The notes under the pieces were generated by a model. The model made no database searches. It saw only the letters and a program-made list of their open reading frames with translations, and was not told where the DNA came from. Below are positions 1 to 8,998 of a stretch of 64,000 nt of DNA, one piece after another. A program made the position numbers and the translations under genes. Source of the DNA: Pseudoalteromonas carrageenovora IAM 12662. GTDB taxonomy: Bacteria > Pseudomonadota > Gammaproteobacteria > Enterobacterales > Alteromonadaceae. Positions within the stretch are counted from its first letter, which is position 1. Every line of letters begins with the position of its first letter. The DNA is taken from the NCBI RefSeq assembly GCF_900239935.1, contig NZ_LT965928.1, positions 358,945 through 422,944 of the forward strand. The letters run 5' to 3'.

Positions 1-101
1 CCGCCAAAGGTATGACGTCCACCAAAGTTTATGAACATAGGTTCAAGCACGTCAACCACATCGGCAAAGTGATCGCATAAATCAGAAGTGCTGTAATCCA
101 T
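1..101 (-). CDS. rraA: Ribonuclease E activity regulator RraA (5' part, runs off the window)
   Basis: Only the first 33 codons are inside the window. They read [20 protein letters not shown] and continue with a [12 protein letters not shown] segment, which follows the start of E. coli RraA closely, including the FSNFGGRASFGG region. RraA binds RNase E and lowers its activity. It is not a methyltransferase, despite its old name menG. The start is ATG at 101-99, with a GAGGA ribosome site at 109-113. In E. coli rraA lies near hslVU and ftsN, and the same neighbourhood appears here a few kilobases away. The call is sure for the family; the remainder of the gene cannot be judged. Confidence 0.85.
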   Translation of the reverse strand, partial: MDYSTSDLCDHFADVVDVLEPMFINFGGRHTFG

Positions 102-306
102 TATTTTATCCTCAAAAGATACATTAGGTTATAACTCAGTATACCCTCCTTATAAGCAATAACAACGACTTAATAGCAGTAAATTTAAGCAAAATACGCG
201 CAAGATCATCAATAGCAACAATAGTGTCTTAAAAGCGTCACTCAATTGTTATTTACAACACCTAAGCTAAAACAGTGTTCAGATATTATGCAGCTAGGAG
301 TAAGTG

Positions 307-846
307 ATGACTAATAACAGTGTGCTTAAAAAGGTAGCTCAAATGGATGAGCAATTGTTTTTAACTTTATTTAATTACAATTCGCCTAAATGGCTCAAAA
401 CAGCAGCGCTTGGTTTTTCAAAAAGCGGAGATGGGGCGCTTTACTTATTACTATGTGCAGCAGTGTGGTGGCTAAGTAGTAATGAACAACATCAATTACT
501 TCCTGCTACGGTACTATTAGGTTTTGTTATTGAGAGGCCAATTTATTTTTTAGCCAAAAATCGTTTTGCGCGTATTCGTCCATGTGATTGTTTAGTAACA
601 AATGCCTATATTGTGCCAAGCGATAAGTTTAGCTTACCGTCTGGGCACAGTGCGGCTGCATTTTTGGTAGCGACTATTTTGAGCCACTTCTTCCCTGAAT
701 TAGGCTTACTTTTCTTTGCGTGGGCTGCTGGTGTTGCATTGTCTAGAGTGGTATTGGGTGTACATTTTCCGGCGGATATCATTATTGGAGCAGCTATTGG
801 TAGTTCATGTGGCTTATGTGCATTAATGCTGGTGGTGCCTGTATGA
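307..846 (+). CDS. PAP2-family membrane phosphatase
   Basis: A 179-residue protein with several hydrophobic segments and all three motifs of the PAP2 lipid phosphatase superfamily: KNRFARIRP (KX6RP), PSGH, and SRVVLGVHFPAD (SRX5HX3D). The family removes phosphate from lipid phosphates such as undecaprenyl pyrophosphate or phosphatidic acid at the inner membrane; the substrate here is unknown. A GTG at 304 is in frame, but the AGGAG at 296-300 is spaced 6 nt from the ATG at 307 and only 3 nt from the GTG, so 307 is preferred. The stop overlaps the start of the next gene (ATGA), so the two are probably translationally coupled and may act on the same lipid. Confidence 0.85.
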   Translation: MTNNSVLKKVAQMDEQLFLTLFNYNSPKWLKTAALGFSKSGDGALYLLLCAAVWWLSSNEQHQLLPATVLLGFVIERPIYFLAKNRFARIRPCDCLVTNAYIVPSDKFSLPSGHSAAAFLVATILSHFFPELGLLFFAWAAGVALSRVVLGVHFPADIIIGAAIGSSCGLCALMLVVPV

Positions 847-1874
847 AGATATTGTATGGGGTACAAGGTACTGGCAATGGGCACATAACTCGCGCTCGGG
901 TTATGGCTAGTCGCTTTAATGATTTAGGGATAGACGTAGATTATGTTTTTTCAGGGCGTGCGAATAAAGATTACTTCGATATGCATGAGTTTTCTGACTA
1001 TAAAACATTTCGCGGTTTATCGTTTAGCACTCAAAACGGGCAAGTTAAAGCGCTACAAACACTTAAAAAGGCCAGAGTGTGTAAGTTAGTCAGAGATATA
1101 AAAGCCTTCGACGTAAAACAGTATGACTTTGTACTTAACGATTTTGAACCTGTATCGGCTTGGGCTGCAAAGCGATCAGGCATACCGGTGGTGGGGATAA
1201 GTCATCAAGCTGCATTTTTATCAGACAGCGTACCGATGTTTGGCCGTGGCATATTAAGAAAGTCTCTTATTAAAAACTATGCACCTGCAAATACCTATTT
1301 AGGCGTACATTGGCAACCTTTTGCGCACAATATTATTCCACCGTTTATTGCAAATCATGAACATGGTAATCCGGTTGCTGTTATGAACAAAGTATTGGTG
1401 TATTTACCGTTTGAGAACCTAGATAGTATTATTGACTATTTGAAAGATTTTCCTGAAAAAGAGTTTTATTGTTACCACCCACATGCACAGGATAAATCAA
1501 TTGGGCATATACATTTACGATCTCCTTCTCGTACTGGTTTTTTAAATGACTTAGCAAATACCAGTGGTGTGATTGGTAATGCAGGGTTTGAGTTGGCTAG
1601 TGAGGCGTTAAAGTTAGGTAAAAAACTTTTATTAAAGCCGTTAGACGGGCAATTTGAACAAGGGGCAAACGCTCAAACATTGCTTGCGATGGGAATGGCG
1701 CATGTTATGAATTACTTAAACCCACAAGCACTTGATGACTGGAACAGTGCACCGCAAAACAAGCAAATTAACTATCCAAGTGATCCTGCACCATTAATTG
1801 ATTGGCTCCTCAAAAAGCAGTGGGGTAATACTCAGTCATTACATAGCGGATTATGGGGAAGTGTTAATCTATAA
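843..1874 (+). CDS. Glycosyltransferase of the MJ1255/VC2487 family
   Basis: A 343-residue soluble glycosyltransferase with a GT-B look. The N-terminus MKILYGVQGTGNGHITRA is a glycine-rich nucleotide-sugar site, and the C-terminal half has GVIGNAGFELASEALKLGK, resembling the donor-binding loop of MurG-like (GT28) enzymes. An upstream in-frame start exists at 807, but the ATG at 843 overlaps the PAP2 stop and begins exactly where the family normally begins. Donor, acceptor and product are unknown. Pairing with a PAP2 phosphatase suggests glycosylation of a membrane lipid; this is inference from context only. Confidence 0.8.
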   Translation: MKILYGVQGTGNGHITRARVMASRFNDLGIDVDYVFSGRANKDYFDMHEFSDYKTFRGLSFSTQNGQVKALQTLKKARVCKLVRDIKAFDVKQYDFVLNDFEPVSAWAAKRSGIPVVGISHQAAFLSDSVPMFGRGILRKSLIKNYAPANTYLGVHWQPFAHNIIPPFIANHEHGNPVAVMNKVLVYLPFENLDSIIDYLKDFPEKEFYCYHPHAQDKSIGHIHLRSPSRTGFLNDLANTSGVIGNAGFELASEALKLGKKLLLKPLDGQFEQGANAQTLLAMGMAHVMNYLNPQALDDWNSAPQNKQINYPSDPAPLIDWLLKKQWGNTQSLHSGLWGSVNL

Positions 1875-1981
1875 TAAAACATTTTTTAAAACCGCATTTA
1901 AGTAAAAAAAAGGTTAAGTTAATGAGATAGCTGCATTCAATAAGCTATACTGTAAATGCATATTTAACAAAGGCGTTTACG

Positions 1982-3862
1982 ATGAATTTTTTACAAAACT
2001 TAACTATTAAACGACGTTTACAATTAAACGCTGTAGTTGTTGGTTTAGCGATGGTGCTTCTTTTATGCGTGATTATTTTTGAATCACGTACAACCCTTAG
2101 TTTAAACAAGACTATTCAATTAGCAGAAGAGCTTAACGTGCATGCATTAGCATTGCGTAAACATGAAAAAAACTTCTTGTTTTATAAACAAGAAGACGCG
2201 TTAACTGCATTTGAAACGGATTTTGAACAGTTAAGTGATAAAGTAAAAAAGTTAAAACAGTTGATGGCTAAACAAGGTATCGAGCAGGGGCAAGTTCAGC
2301 GCTTTGAGCAACTAATAAGTAGCTATAATAATGATTTTAAAACTGTTGTTAAGTTTCAAAAAGAGATAGGCCTAACCCCTACTGACGGGTTGTATGGCAA
2401 GCTTAGAAGTTCGGTACATGAAGTTGAGCAACTATTAAAAGAGCAGCAAAATTACCAATTATTGTCGTCAATGCTGCAATTAAGGCGCTCAGAAAAAGAT
2501 TTTATGCTGAGATTTGATATTAAGTACCTAGGGCGTTTTAACGAGGGAATTAATACATTTAAACAGCAGATAGCTGCAGCGCAACTTCCAAGCGACTATA
2601 AAACACAAATTAATCCTCTGATTGATACATATCAAAGCGAGTTTAAAACACTTGTGCAGGCGCAAACTGAACTTGGGCTAGATCTTGAGTCAGGCGCGCT
2701 TGGGGTAATGCGCGATAGCGTAGATAAAAGCGATGCAATTGTTTCGCAAATCGTTAAAGACACTAAGTTACAAGTTGAGCAAAGTGTAGAGCAGGCTCAA
2801 TTTTTAGCTATTTTAGTATTTGTAATTGCAGGTGTGATTGTATTGGCGCTAGTTTATTTTACGAGCCATTCCATTATTGTACCTATTGAGCGTGTTTATC
2901 ACACCATTAACGATATTCGTCGTAATAATGATTTAAGTGTGATGATTGAACAAACAGGCAAAGACGAAATCACCACCATGACCATAGACTTTAATAGTTT
3001 AATTGGTGATTTTAAAAATCTGATTAATGAAGTTAACACTGCTTTAAATACACTAAATGTGGCTACTGAGCACTTATCTGAAAGTACTGCAGCTACAAGC
3101 TCTGGTATGCAAGAGCAATTACATGAGGCAGACATGGTAGCAACAGCTGCTACGCAAATGCAGGCAACTATTCAAGATATCTCTCATAATACTGAAGCGG
3201 CTGCTAAAAAAGCAGAGTCAACCAACTTAAGCGCACAGCAAGGGCGTAACGAAGTTGACTCAACGGTTAAGCATATTAGAGATTTATCTAGTTCGTTAGG
3301 GAATGCATCAAATGTTGTATCGCAACTAGAAAAAGACGGTGAAACCATTGGCTCAGTGCTTGATGTGATCCGCGCCATTGCAGATCAAACAAACTTATTA
3401 GCACTTAATGCTGCAATTGAAGCGGCTAGAGCTGGAGAACAAGGGCGTGGTTTTGCGGTAGTGGCAGATGAAGTTCGCTCACTTGCTCAGCGCACGCAAG
3501 AGTCTACTAGTGAAATAGAAGGAATTATTAATACCCTTCAACAACGCACTCAAGAGGTCGTTAGCATTATGCACCAGTGCCGTTCACAAGGAGATGAAAG
3601 CGCATCTCAAGCAATTAAAGCGGGTGAGCTACTTGGTGCTATTACCGAAGATGTACAAACTATTATGGAAATGAGTACCCAAATAGCCGTTGCGATTGAT
3701 GAGCAAAGTCAGGTAGCGTCTGAGGTAAATAAAAACGTGGTACGTATAAGAGATATTGCACAAGATGCTTCGGGACATGCTGCTAATAATGCGCAGACAA
3801 GTGAAGAAGTGTCTGAGCAAGCACGCGTCCTGTTTACTGCAATTGATAAATTTAAGGTGTAA
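1982..3862 (+). CDS. Methyl-accepting chemotaxis protein with HBM sensor domain
   Basis: A 626-residue chemoreceptor. It has an N-terminal membrane segment (about 15-33), a long periplasmic helical region to about 270, a second membrane segment (about 272-293), a HAMP segment, and a cytoplasmic signalling domain with the conserved tip around DQTNLLALNAAIEAARAGEQ. The periplasmic part repeats two signatures, LRKHEKNF and LRRSEKDFMLR, each followed by a GxxGxxR-type segment. This is typical of the helical bimodular (HBM) sensor, known in PctA-unrelated receptors such as McpS, which binds organic acids. The ligand here is not predictable. AAGG lies just upstream of the ATG. The gene is monocistronic and converges on the DUF971 gene. 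Confidence 0.92.
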   Translation: MNFLQNLTIKRRLQLNAVVVGLAMVLLLCVIIFESRTTLSLNKTIQLAEELNVHALALRKHEKNFLFYKQEDALTAFETDFEQLSDKVKKLKQLMAKQGIEQGQVQRFEQLISSYNNDFKTVVKFQKEIGLTPTDGLYGKLRSSVHEVEQLLKEQQNYQLLSSMLQLRRSEKDFMLRFDIKYLGRFNEGINTFKQQIAAAQLPSDYKTQINPLIDTYQSEFKTLVQAQTELGLDLESGALGVMRDSVDKSDAIVSQIVKDTKLQVEQSVEQAQFLAILVFVIAGVIVLALVYFTSHSIIVPIERVYHTINDIRRNNDLSVMIEQTGKDEITTMTIDFNSLIGDFKNLINEVNTALNTLNVATEHLSESTAATSSGMQEQLHEADMVATAATQMQATIQDISHNTEAAAKKAESTNLSAQQGRNEVDSTVKHIRDLSSSLGNASNVVSQLEKDGETIGSVLDVIRAIADQTNLLALNAAIEAARAGEQGRGFAVVADEVRSLAQRTQESTSEIEGIINTLQQRTQEVVSIMHQCRSQGDESASQAIKAGELLGAITEDVQTIMEMSTQIAVAIDEQSQVASEVNKNVVRIRDIAQDASGHAANNAQTSEEVSEQARVLFTAIDKFKV

Positions 3863-3874
3863 TGACGCTTAAGT

Positions 3875-3915
3875 GCGTGCCTATAAAGTTCAAGGAATAA
3901 ACTTTATAGGCACGC
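3875..3915. repeat. Perfect 16-bp inverted repeat at a convergent gene end
   Basis: The arms are GCGTGCCTATAAAGTT (3875-3890) and AACTTTATAGGCACGC (3900-3915), separated by 9 nt. The right arm forms the last codons of the DUF971 gene on the minus strand, and the left arm lies just past the chemoreceptor stop. It may act as a two-way transcription stop or mRNA 3'-end stabiliser, but neither side is followed by a clear T-run. Confidence 0.75.
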
Positions 3916-4264
3916 TATCTTTACTTTCTTCGTGTTCAGTTACCCGCGCTAAATATTCGCTCCATAACGTATCTTGTTGCTGTTGTAGCTTTTCAAAGTA
4001 GCGCCAGCTAAACAGCCCACTATTATGGCCATCATCAAAATCTAAACGCAGAGCATAATGACCAACCGGCACTATGTTTTTTATTCCTACAGCTTGCTTA
4101 TTAAGTACTAACTTCATTGGGCCAGAGCCATGACCTTGTACTTCTGCTGAAGGGGAGTGAACACGTAAAAATTCGCAGCTAAATATAGTTTTACTGTCAT
4201 CATCAAAGTAAACATCTAGGTTTTTACTTACACTGTGATAATGTACTTTTGTTACGTGTTTCAT
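3890..4264 (-). CDS. DUF971 (GBBH-like N-terminal domain) protein
   Basis: A 124-residue protein consisting of one domain of the DUF971 or gamma-butyrobetaine hydroxylase-like N-terminal type: a YHSVSKNLDVYFDDD strand region, CEFLRVHSPSAEVQGH, and then VPVGHYALRLDFDDGHNSGLFSW, with the characteristic D-D-G-H-N/S-G-L/I motif. Related domains occur in Fe-S cluster and carnitine-related proteins; the stand-alone form has no settled function. It lies downstream of hslU on the same strand, separated by a hairpin terminator, so it may be read by leakage or from its own promoter. The last codons form one arm of a long inverted repeat. Confidence 0.8.
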   Translation of the reverse strand: MKHVTKVHYHSVSKNLDVYFDDDSKTIFSCEFLRVHSPSAEVQGHGSGPMKLVLNKQAVGIKNIVPVGHYALRLDFDDGHNSGLFSWRYFEKLQQQQDTLWSEYLARVTEHEESKDSVPIKFIP

Positions 4265-4280
4265 TTTATATATCCCATTA

Positions 4281-4305
4281 AAAAGCCCCCAATGTGGAGG
4301 CTTAG
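4281..4305 (-). terminator. Rho-independent terminator after hslU
   Basis: On the minus strand AAGCCTCC-ACATT-GGGGGCTT can pair with one mismatch and is followed by TTTAA. It sits between the hslU stop and the DUF971 start, so it should end or reduce hslVU transcription. Confidence 0.7.
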
Positions 4306-4326
4306 AGTATAGTATTTATGCCTAGC

Positions 4327-5655
4327 TTATAAAATAAAGCGGCTTAAATCTTCATCTTCTACTAATGCACCTAAGTGTTTTTCAACATAAGCGGCATCGA
4401 TTACTAATGACGAGCCTGCTTTTTCAGAAGCATCGTATGAAATTTCTTCCATTAATCTTTCCATAACAGTATGCAAACGACGAGCACCGATGTTTTCGGT
4501 TTTTTCGTTTACTTGCCAAGCAGCTTTAGCAATACGCTCAATGGCATCGTCGCTAAACTCAACATCAACTTGCTCAGTTTTAAGAAGTTCGCGTTGTTGC
4601 TCAGTAAGTGAAGCATGAGGCTCTGTAAGAATACGCTTAAAGTCATCAGCAGTGAGAGCCTCAAGCTCTACACGAATTGGTAAACGACCCTGCAGCTCTG
4701 GGATCATGTCTGATGGTTTAGACATTTGAAATGCACCCGAGGCAATAAATAACATGTGGTCAGTTTTAACCATACCGTGCTTAGTATTTACAGTTGAACC
4801 TTCAATTAGCGGTAGCAGGTCGCGTTGTACGCCTTCACGGCTAACATCCGGGCCTGACGAATCGCCACGCTTACAAATTTTGTCTATTTCATCAATAAAC
4901 ACAATACCATTTTGCTCTACTGCAAAAATAGCCTGCTCTTTTAGCTCTTCAGGGTTAACTAATTTAGCGGCTTCTTCTTCCGTTAATAGCTTGAAGGCTT
5001 CTTTAATTTTTAACTTACGCTTAGTGCGCTTGTCGCCACCCATGTTTTGAAACATGCTTTGTAGCTGGTTGGTCATATCTTCCATACCAGGAGGCGCCAT
5101 AATTTCTACATTTGGCTGTGCTTGCGCTAAATCAATTTCGATTTCTTTATCATCAAGCTGACCTTCACGTAGTTTTTTACGGAACGTTTGACGAGTTGAT
5201 GAATTATCATCACGCTGTGTTTCACCGTATTGATCTTTCGCTGGTGGTAAAAGTGCATCTAAAATACGCTCTTCTGCAGCTTCTTCGGCGCGGTGCTTAA
5301 ACTTTTTAGTTTGTTGCTCACGTGTCATTTTAATCGAAACATCAACTAAATCACGAATGATGGTTTCAACTTCTTTACCAACATAACCCACTTCAGTGAA
5401 TTTAGTCGCTTCTACTTTAATAAATGGTGCATTGGCTAATTTTGCTAAACGACGTGCAATTTCAGTTTTACCCACACCTGTAGGACCAATCATTAAAATA
5501 TTTTTTGGTGTAACTTCGCTGCGCAAATCATCATTAAGTTGCATGCGGCGCCAGCGGTTGCGAAGTGCAATAGCGACTGCTTTTTTAGCTTTAGCTTGGC
5601 CAATAATATGTTGATCGAGCTCGTGAACGATTTCTCTTGGAGTCATAGCAGACAT
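4327..5655 (-). CDS. hslU: ATP-dependent protease ATPase subunit HslU (ClpY)
   Basis: A 442-residue AAA+ unfoldase that feeds substrates to the HslV peptidase in the cytoplasm. It has the family start [17 protein letters not shown], Walker A GPTGVGKT (Lys about 63), the GYVG pore loop ([14 protein letters not shown]), Walker [12 protein letters not shown], the intermediate domain between them, and the conserved C-terminus ending EDLSRFIL, which docks into HslV. Length matches E. coli HslU (443). It lies 11 bp downstream of hslV and is co-transcribed with it. ATG codons at residues 1 and 4 are both possible starts. Confidence 0.97.
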   Translation of the reverse strand: MSAMTPREIVHELDQHIIGQAKAKKAVAIALRNRWRRMQLNDDLRSEVTPKNILMIGPTGVGKTEIARRLAKLANAPFIKVEATKFTEVGYVGKEVETIIRDLVDVSIKMTREQQTKKFKHRAEEAAEERILDALLPPAKDQYGETQRDDNSSTRQTFRKKLREGQLDDKEIEIDLAQAQPNVEIMAPPGMEDMTNQLQSMFQNMGGDKRTKRKLKIKEAFKLLTEEEAAKLVNPEELKEQAIFAVEQNGIVFIDEIDKICKRGDSSGPDVSREGVQRDLLPLIEGSTVNTKHGMVKTDHMLFIASGAFQMSKPSDMIPELQGRLPIRVELEALTADDFKRILTEPHASLTEQQRELLKTEQVDVEFSDDAIERIAKAAWQVNEKTENIGARRLHTVMERLMEEISYDASEKAGSSLVIDAAYVEKHLGALVEDEDLSRFIL

Positions 5656-5666
5656 AGCAATTCCTA

Positions 5667-6185
5667 TTATAATTCTTCGATTGTTTGGAAGTTATTAGTA
5701 AATACGCAGATATTGCCTGCAATAGTTAAGCTTTTCTCTACTATTTCACGAGCGCTTAAATCTGTATTTTCTAATAGAGCAGTAGCTGCTGATTGGGCAA
5801 AGTTGCCGCCGCTGCCAATTGCAATTAGGTCGTTTTCTGGCTGCACAACATCGCCGTTACCGGTAATGATTAAAGAGGCGGTTTCATCGGCAACAGCAAG
5901 AAGGGCTTCAAGTTTTCTCAGGGCTCTATCGCTGCGCCAATCTTTGGCCATTTCTACTGCAGCTTTGGTTAGGTTACCTTGGTGCATTTCTAGTTTGCTT
6001 TCGAAGCGTTCGAAAAGGGTAAAGGCATCAGCAGTACCGCCAGCAAAACCAGCGATTACTTTGCCATTATAAAGACGTCGAACTTTACGGGCATTGCCCT
6101 TCATTACGGTATTGCCAAGTGAAACTTGGCCATCGCCGCCGATTACTACTTTGTCGCCGCGGCGTACACTTACAATAGTGGTCAT
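5667..6185 (-). CDS. hslV: ATP-dependent protease peptidase subunit HslV (ClpQ)
   Basis: A 172-residue proteasome-like peptidase. The start chosen is the ATG at 6185, giving MTTIVSVRR, so that after removal of Met the mature protein begins with the catalytic Thr. The frame is open further upstream to 6200, but those extra residues would bury the catalytic threonine, and GAGG lies at the right distance from 6185. Conserved blocks include [14 protein letters not shown] and [18 protein letters not shown]. It forms the HslVU protease with the next gene. A sigma-32-type promoter and a leader hairpin precede it. Confidence 0.96.
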   Translation of the reverse strand: MTTIVSVRRGDKVVIGGDGQVSLGNTVMKGNARKVRRLYNGKVIAGFAGGTADAFTLFERFESKLEMHQGNLTKAAVEMAKDWRSDRALRKLEALLAVADETASLIITGNGDVVQPENDLIAIGSGGNFAQSAATALLENTDLSAREIVEKSLTIAGNICVFTNNFQTIEEL

Positions 6186-6200
6186 GTTATTCCTCATCAT

Positions 6201-6220
6201 CGAGTTGCAGTGGCAACTCG
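6201..6220 (-). promoter_or_regulatory. Hairpin in the hslVU mRNA leader
   Basis: The inverted repeat CGAGTTGC-N4-GCAACTCG has a perfect 8-bp stem with a 4-nt loop. It lies 15 nt upstream of the hslV start, just before its ribosome site, inside the transcript expected from the heat-shock promoter. From memory, a leader inverted repeat in E. coli hslVU affects message stability; the sequence here differs but the position is similar. Confidence 0.7.
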
Positions 6221-6243
6221 TAAAAAACGATTATGATGAGGTT

Positions 6244-6269
6244 ATATGGGTGAATGGTTTATTTTCAAG
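6244..6269 (-). promoter_or_regulatory. Heat-shock (sigma-32) promoter of hslVU
   Basis: On the minus strand CTTGAAA (6269-6263) is followed after 12 bp by CCCATAT (6250-6244), or ACCCATAT if one base further upstream is included. The sigma-32 consensus is CTTGAA, 11-16 bp, CCCCATNT, so this is a near-complete match at an accepted spacing. The -35 box overlaps the ftsN stop codon. Transcription would start near 6237, leaving a leader of about 50 nt. Confidence 0.8.
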
Positions 6270-6792
6270 TCCAGCCCCAAATTCCGCAGCCGACTATTTT
6301 TACACGTTTAAGTTTGTTCTTATCGCTTTCGGCTTGGCGTTTGGTTTTATAAGGGCCTAAGCGTACTTTGTACCAAATACCATTGCTGCCTTTTGCTTCT
6401 TTTATTTCAGAAATTAGCCCTGCAAATGCTATTTTAGCTTTAAGTGATTCGGCTTGTGCATGAGTTTTAAACGATCCGCACTGCATAACATACGGGCCTT
6501 TTTGCTCAATTTCTTTTACCTCAACCTGAATTTCGTGCTCTCTGATCTCTTTAATAAACTCAGGCGTGCGTGGTATCGCTACTTCTACTTTTTTTGCAGG
6601 CGTAGGGTTAGCTTGTTTTTCTACCAGTTTAGGATCGGCATTACTTTTTATAAACCATAATCCGTAAGCAAAACCGCCAACGAGTAACAAGGCAATAATT
6701 ACTAATAGGATTGGGAAGGGCTTTTTAGCCGGTGCTTGTTTTTTACTGTTTCTGCCTGCAGGCTTTTTATTAATATAATCGTGCTGTGCCAT
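6265..6792 (-). CDS. ftsN: Cell division protein FtsN-like, SPOR domain
   Basis: A 175-residue bitopic inner-membrane protein. It has a short basic cytoplasmic tail (MAQHDYINKKPAGRNSKK), one transmembrane helix (about 26-48), a periplasmic linker, and a C-terminal SPOR domain (about 95-170, GPYVMQCGSFKTHAQAE) that binds denuded septal peptidoglycan. Position between priA and hslV matches the FtsN neighbourhood in E. coli. It is shorter than E. coli FtsN (319), with a compressed linker. FtsN triggers septal peptidoglycan synthesis late in division. Assignment rests on synteny plus architecture, since the SPOR domain alone is not specific. Confidence 0.85.
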   Translation of the reverse strand: MAQHDYINKKPAGRNSKKQAPAKKPFPILLVIIALLLVGGFAYGLWFIKSNADPKLVEKQANPTPAKKVEVAIPRTPEFIKEIREHEIQVEVKEIEQKGPYVMQCGSFKTHAQAESLKAKIAFAGLISEIKEAKGSNGIWYKVRLGPYKTKRQAESDKNKLKRVKIVGCGIWGWT

Positions 6793-6811
6793 GGTGTTAT
6801 TGTGGCCTTAA

Positions 6812-8998
6812 CTAAATCATGTCTATAGGGTCTACGTCTAAGCTCCAGCGAACTTTTTGTGCTAGTTTGCTAGTACTTAAATAATCAACCATTTGCGAAA
6901 GATACTGGTGTAATACGCGGCGATCTTGCGCTTGAATATGTAATTGAAAACGATACATACCTGCAACTCTCTCAAGAGGTGCGGGGATCGGACCGAGCAA
7001 TTGTATACCAGATACCCCATTTACAGGAACCAAATCCGTCAAAAAATCGACGACTTGTTTAATACTGTGCCCTTGCGCCCTGACAATCGCCATATTAGTG
7101 ATTGGCGGTAAATCTGCATCATCTCGCTCGCTTAAAGCGAAACGAGCAAAGTCTTGATAGCCATTATTAACTAAATCTTGTAAAAGAGGGTGTTCTGGAA
7201 AGTGCGTTTGTAATAATACTTGCCCGGGTTCGCCAGAGCGACCAGCACGTCCTGCAACTTGCGTAACTAACTGCGCTAAGTGTTCTGTTGCTCTAAAATC
7301 GCAAGAGTATAAACCGCTATCTACATCTAAAATAAGTACCAAGCTTACATCTGCAAAGTGATGGCCTTTAGCAAGCATTTGTGTACCTACTAAAATACGT
7401 GCGCCACCGAGATTTATTTCATCTAGTGCTTTTTCAAGGCTCCCCTTGCGACGGGTTGAATCGCGATCTATACGTGTTACTGGTGTGTCAGGAAACTCGC
7501 TCGATAAAAACTCTTCTATTTGCTCAGTCCCTTTACCGTTTGGAAAAATTTGCGTGCTTCCGCAGTCTGGGCATTGATGCGGGACATGGTATTGATCGCC
7601 ACAGTGATGACAAATCATTTGGCCTATCGCTTTGTGAAAAGTCGCACTGGTACTACAGCGTTTGCACTCGCTTAGCCAGCCACACTCATGACAAATAAGA
7701 GTGGGAGAAAAACCACGACGATTTAAAAACACCATAACCTGTTTACCACGATTTAAATGTTGGCGCATAGTTGCAAGGCTTGCATGTGCAATCCCTGCTT
7801 GGTCAGGCTGCCCTTTCATATCAAGTAATTTAAATTGGTTATCGGTGGCCGTTTGCGCTCGTTCAGTAAGACTTAAAAGCTGGTATTTGTTATTTATAGC
7901 TTTATGTAGGGTTTCGAGTGCGGGCGTTGCACTGCCTAAAATAAGCGGTATTTTGTGCTGAAAAGCACGATACGCTGCTAAATCTCGAGCGTGGTAGCGT
8001 AAGGTGTCTTGTTGCTTGAATGATGAGTCGTGCTCTTCATCAACCACTATCATACCGAGTTTTAAAAATGGCAGGAAGATACTCGAACGTGTGCCTATTA
8101 CTATAGCGCAACTGCCTTTTTCGCAAAAGCGCCATGTTTGTAAGCGTTCGTTGTCTGTAAGAGCCGAGTGCCATAACATAATCGGTGTATCAGGAAAGCG
8201 CCGACGAAAACGGTTTACAGTTTGCGGCGTCAGGCCTATTTCTGGCACTAATACTAATGCTTGCTCGCCGCGCTTTAAAACTTCCTCAAGGCACTGTAAA
8301 TATACTTCGGTTTTACCACTGCCCGTGACACCTTCTAATAAAAAGCTTTTAAAGCCAGTGCTTTGGTTAATGGCAGTACAGGCAACAGCTTGTTCCTTAT
8401 TTAATACGGGTTTGGTACCAACGGTAGGCGCAACACTTTGCCATTGATTATCGTGCTCAATAGTTTGTGTTATTAAATCTTTATCTATTAAGCTATCGAT
8501 TGTTTTTTTACTAAAGCCTAGCGCTTTTAATTCAGTTAACGATGATTTACCTGATTGCGATAGCTGCTTTAATAGGTTTAACTGAGTTTTAGCTTTTAGC
8601 GAAGGGACTTTTGCGCCTTTCTCAGTAAGGGTAACCATATTAATACTGGTTTTATCGGGTGATTCACCTTGGCGAAGAGCCCCCGGTAACGCAATGTGTA
8701 TAGTTTCGCCAAGTGGGTAGCAATAATATCGAGCTGTAAAGCTAAGTAAATCTAAGTGCTGGGCGCTTAAAATAGGGGTATCGTCGATGACTTCTATTAT
8801 GTTTTTTATTTTGTTCTCTGGTACGTCAGTCGTATTTTTAACACTGAGAATAACAGCTACTTTCTTTTGATTGCCAAAAGGCACTAAAACACGCATGCCC
8901 GGCTCAAGCGGTGTTGATAACCCGCTGAGTTGTTCTTCTACTTTATAGTCAAAGGTGCGTGGTAGCGGGACTTTAATAGCAACTTCAACAAAACGCAT
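6812..8998 (-). CDS. priA: Primosomal replication-restart helicase PriA
   Basis: A superfamily 2 DNA helicase of about 728 residues that reloads the replisome at stalled forks. The N-terminal 3'-DNA-binding domain opens with VEVAIKVPLPRTFDYKV. Next come Walker A (EGVTGSGKTEVY), the DEEHD box (VVDEEHDSSFKQQD), and a zinc-binding insert with four CxxC pairs (CHECGWLSECKRC, then CHHCGDQYHVPHQCPDC). The helicase motif QVAGRAGR follows. The start at 8998 gives the normal family N-terminus; an in-frame ATG at 9013 would add five residues. It heads the priA-ftsN-hslVU block and diverges from rpmE. Confidence 0.96.
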   Translation of the reverse strand: MRFVEVAIKVPLPRTFDYKVEEQLSGLSTPLEPGMRVLVPFGNQKKVAVILSVKNTTDVPENKIKNIIEVIDDTPILSAQHLDLLSFTARYYCYPLGETIHIALPGALRQGESPDKTSINMVTLTEKGAKVPSLKAKTQLNLLKQLSQSGKSSLTELKALGFSKKTIDSLIDKDLITQTIEHDNQWQSVAPTVGTKPVLNKEQAVACTAINQSTGFKSFLLEGVTGSGKTEVYLQCLEEVLKRGEQALVLVPEIGLTPQTVNRFRRRFPDTPIMLWHSALTDNERLQTWRFCEKGSCAIVIGTRSSIFLPFLKLGMIVVDEEHDSSFKQQDTLRYHARDLAAYRAFQHKIPLILGSATPALETLHKAINNKYQLLSLTERAQTATDNQFKLLDMKGQPDQAGIAHASLATMRQHLNRGKQVMVFLNRRGFSPTLICHECGWLSECKRCSTSATFHKAIGQMICHHCGDQYHVPHQCPDCGSTQIFPNGKGTEQIEEFLSSEFPDTPVTRIDRDSTRRKGSLEKALDEINLGGARILVGTQMLAKGHHFADVSLVLILDVDSGLYSCDFRATEHLAQLVTQVAGRAGRSGEPGQVLLQTHFPEHPLLQDLVNNGYQDFARFALSERDDADLPPITNMAIVRAQGHSIKQVVDFLTDLVPVNGVSGIQLLGPIPAPLERVAGMYRFQLHIQAQDRRVLHQYLSQMVDYLSTSKLAQKVRWSLDVDPIDMI

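Noticed and set aside
1923..1951. Flagellar sigma (FliA) promoter for the chemoreceptor
   Set aside because: TATACT at 1946-1951 is a fair sigma-70 -10 box, but no GCCGATAA-like FliA box could be seen.
5539..6072. 177-codon plus-strand frame across hslU and hslV
   Set aside because: It lies antisense to two conserved genes, has no ribosome site of its own and no recognisable protein features.
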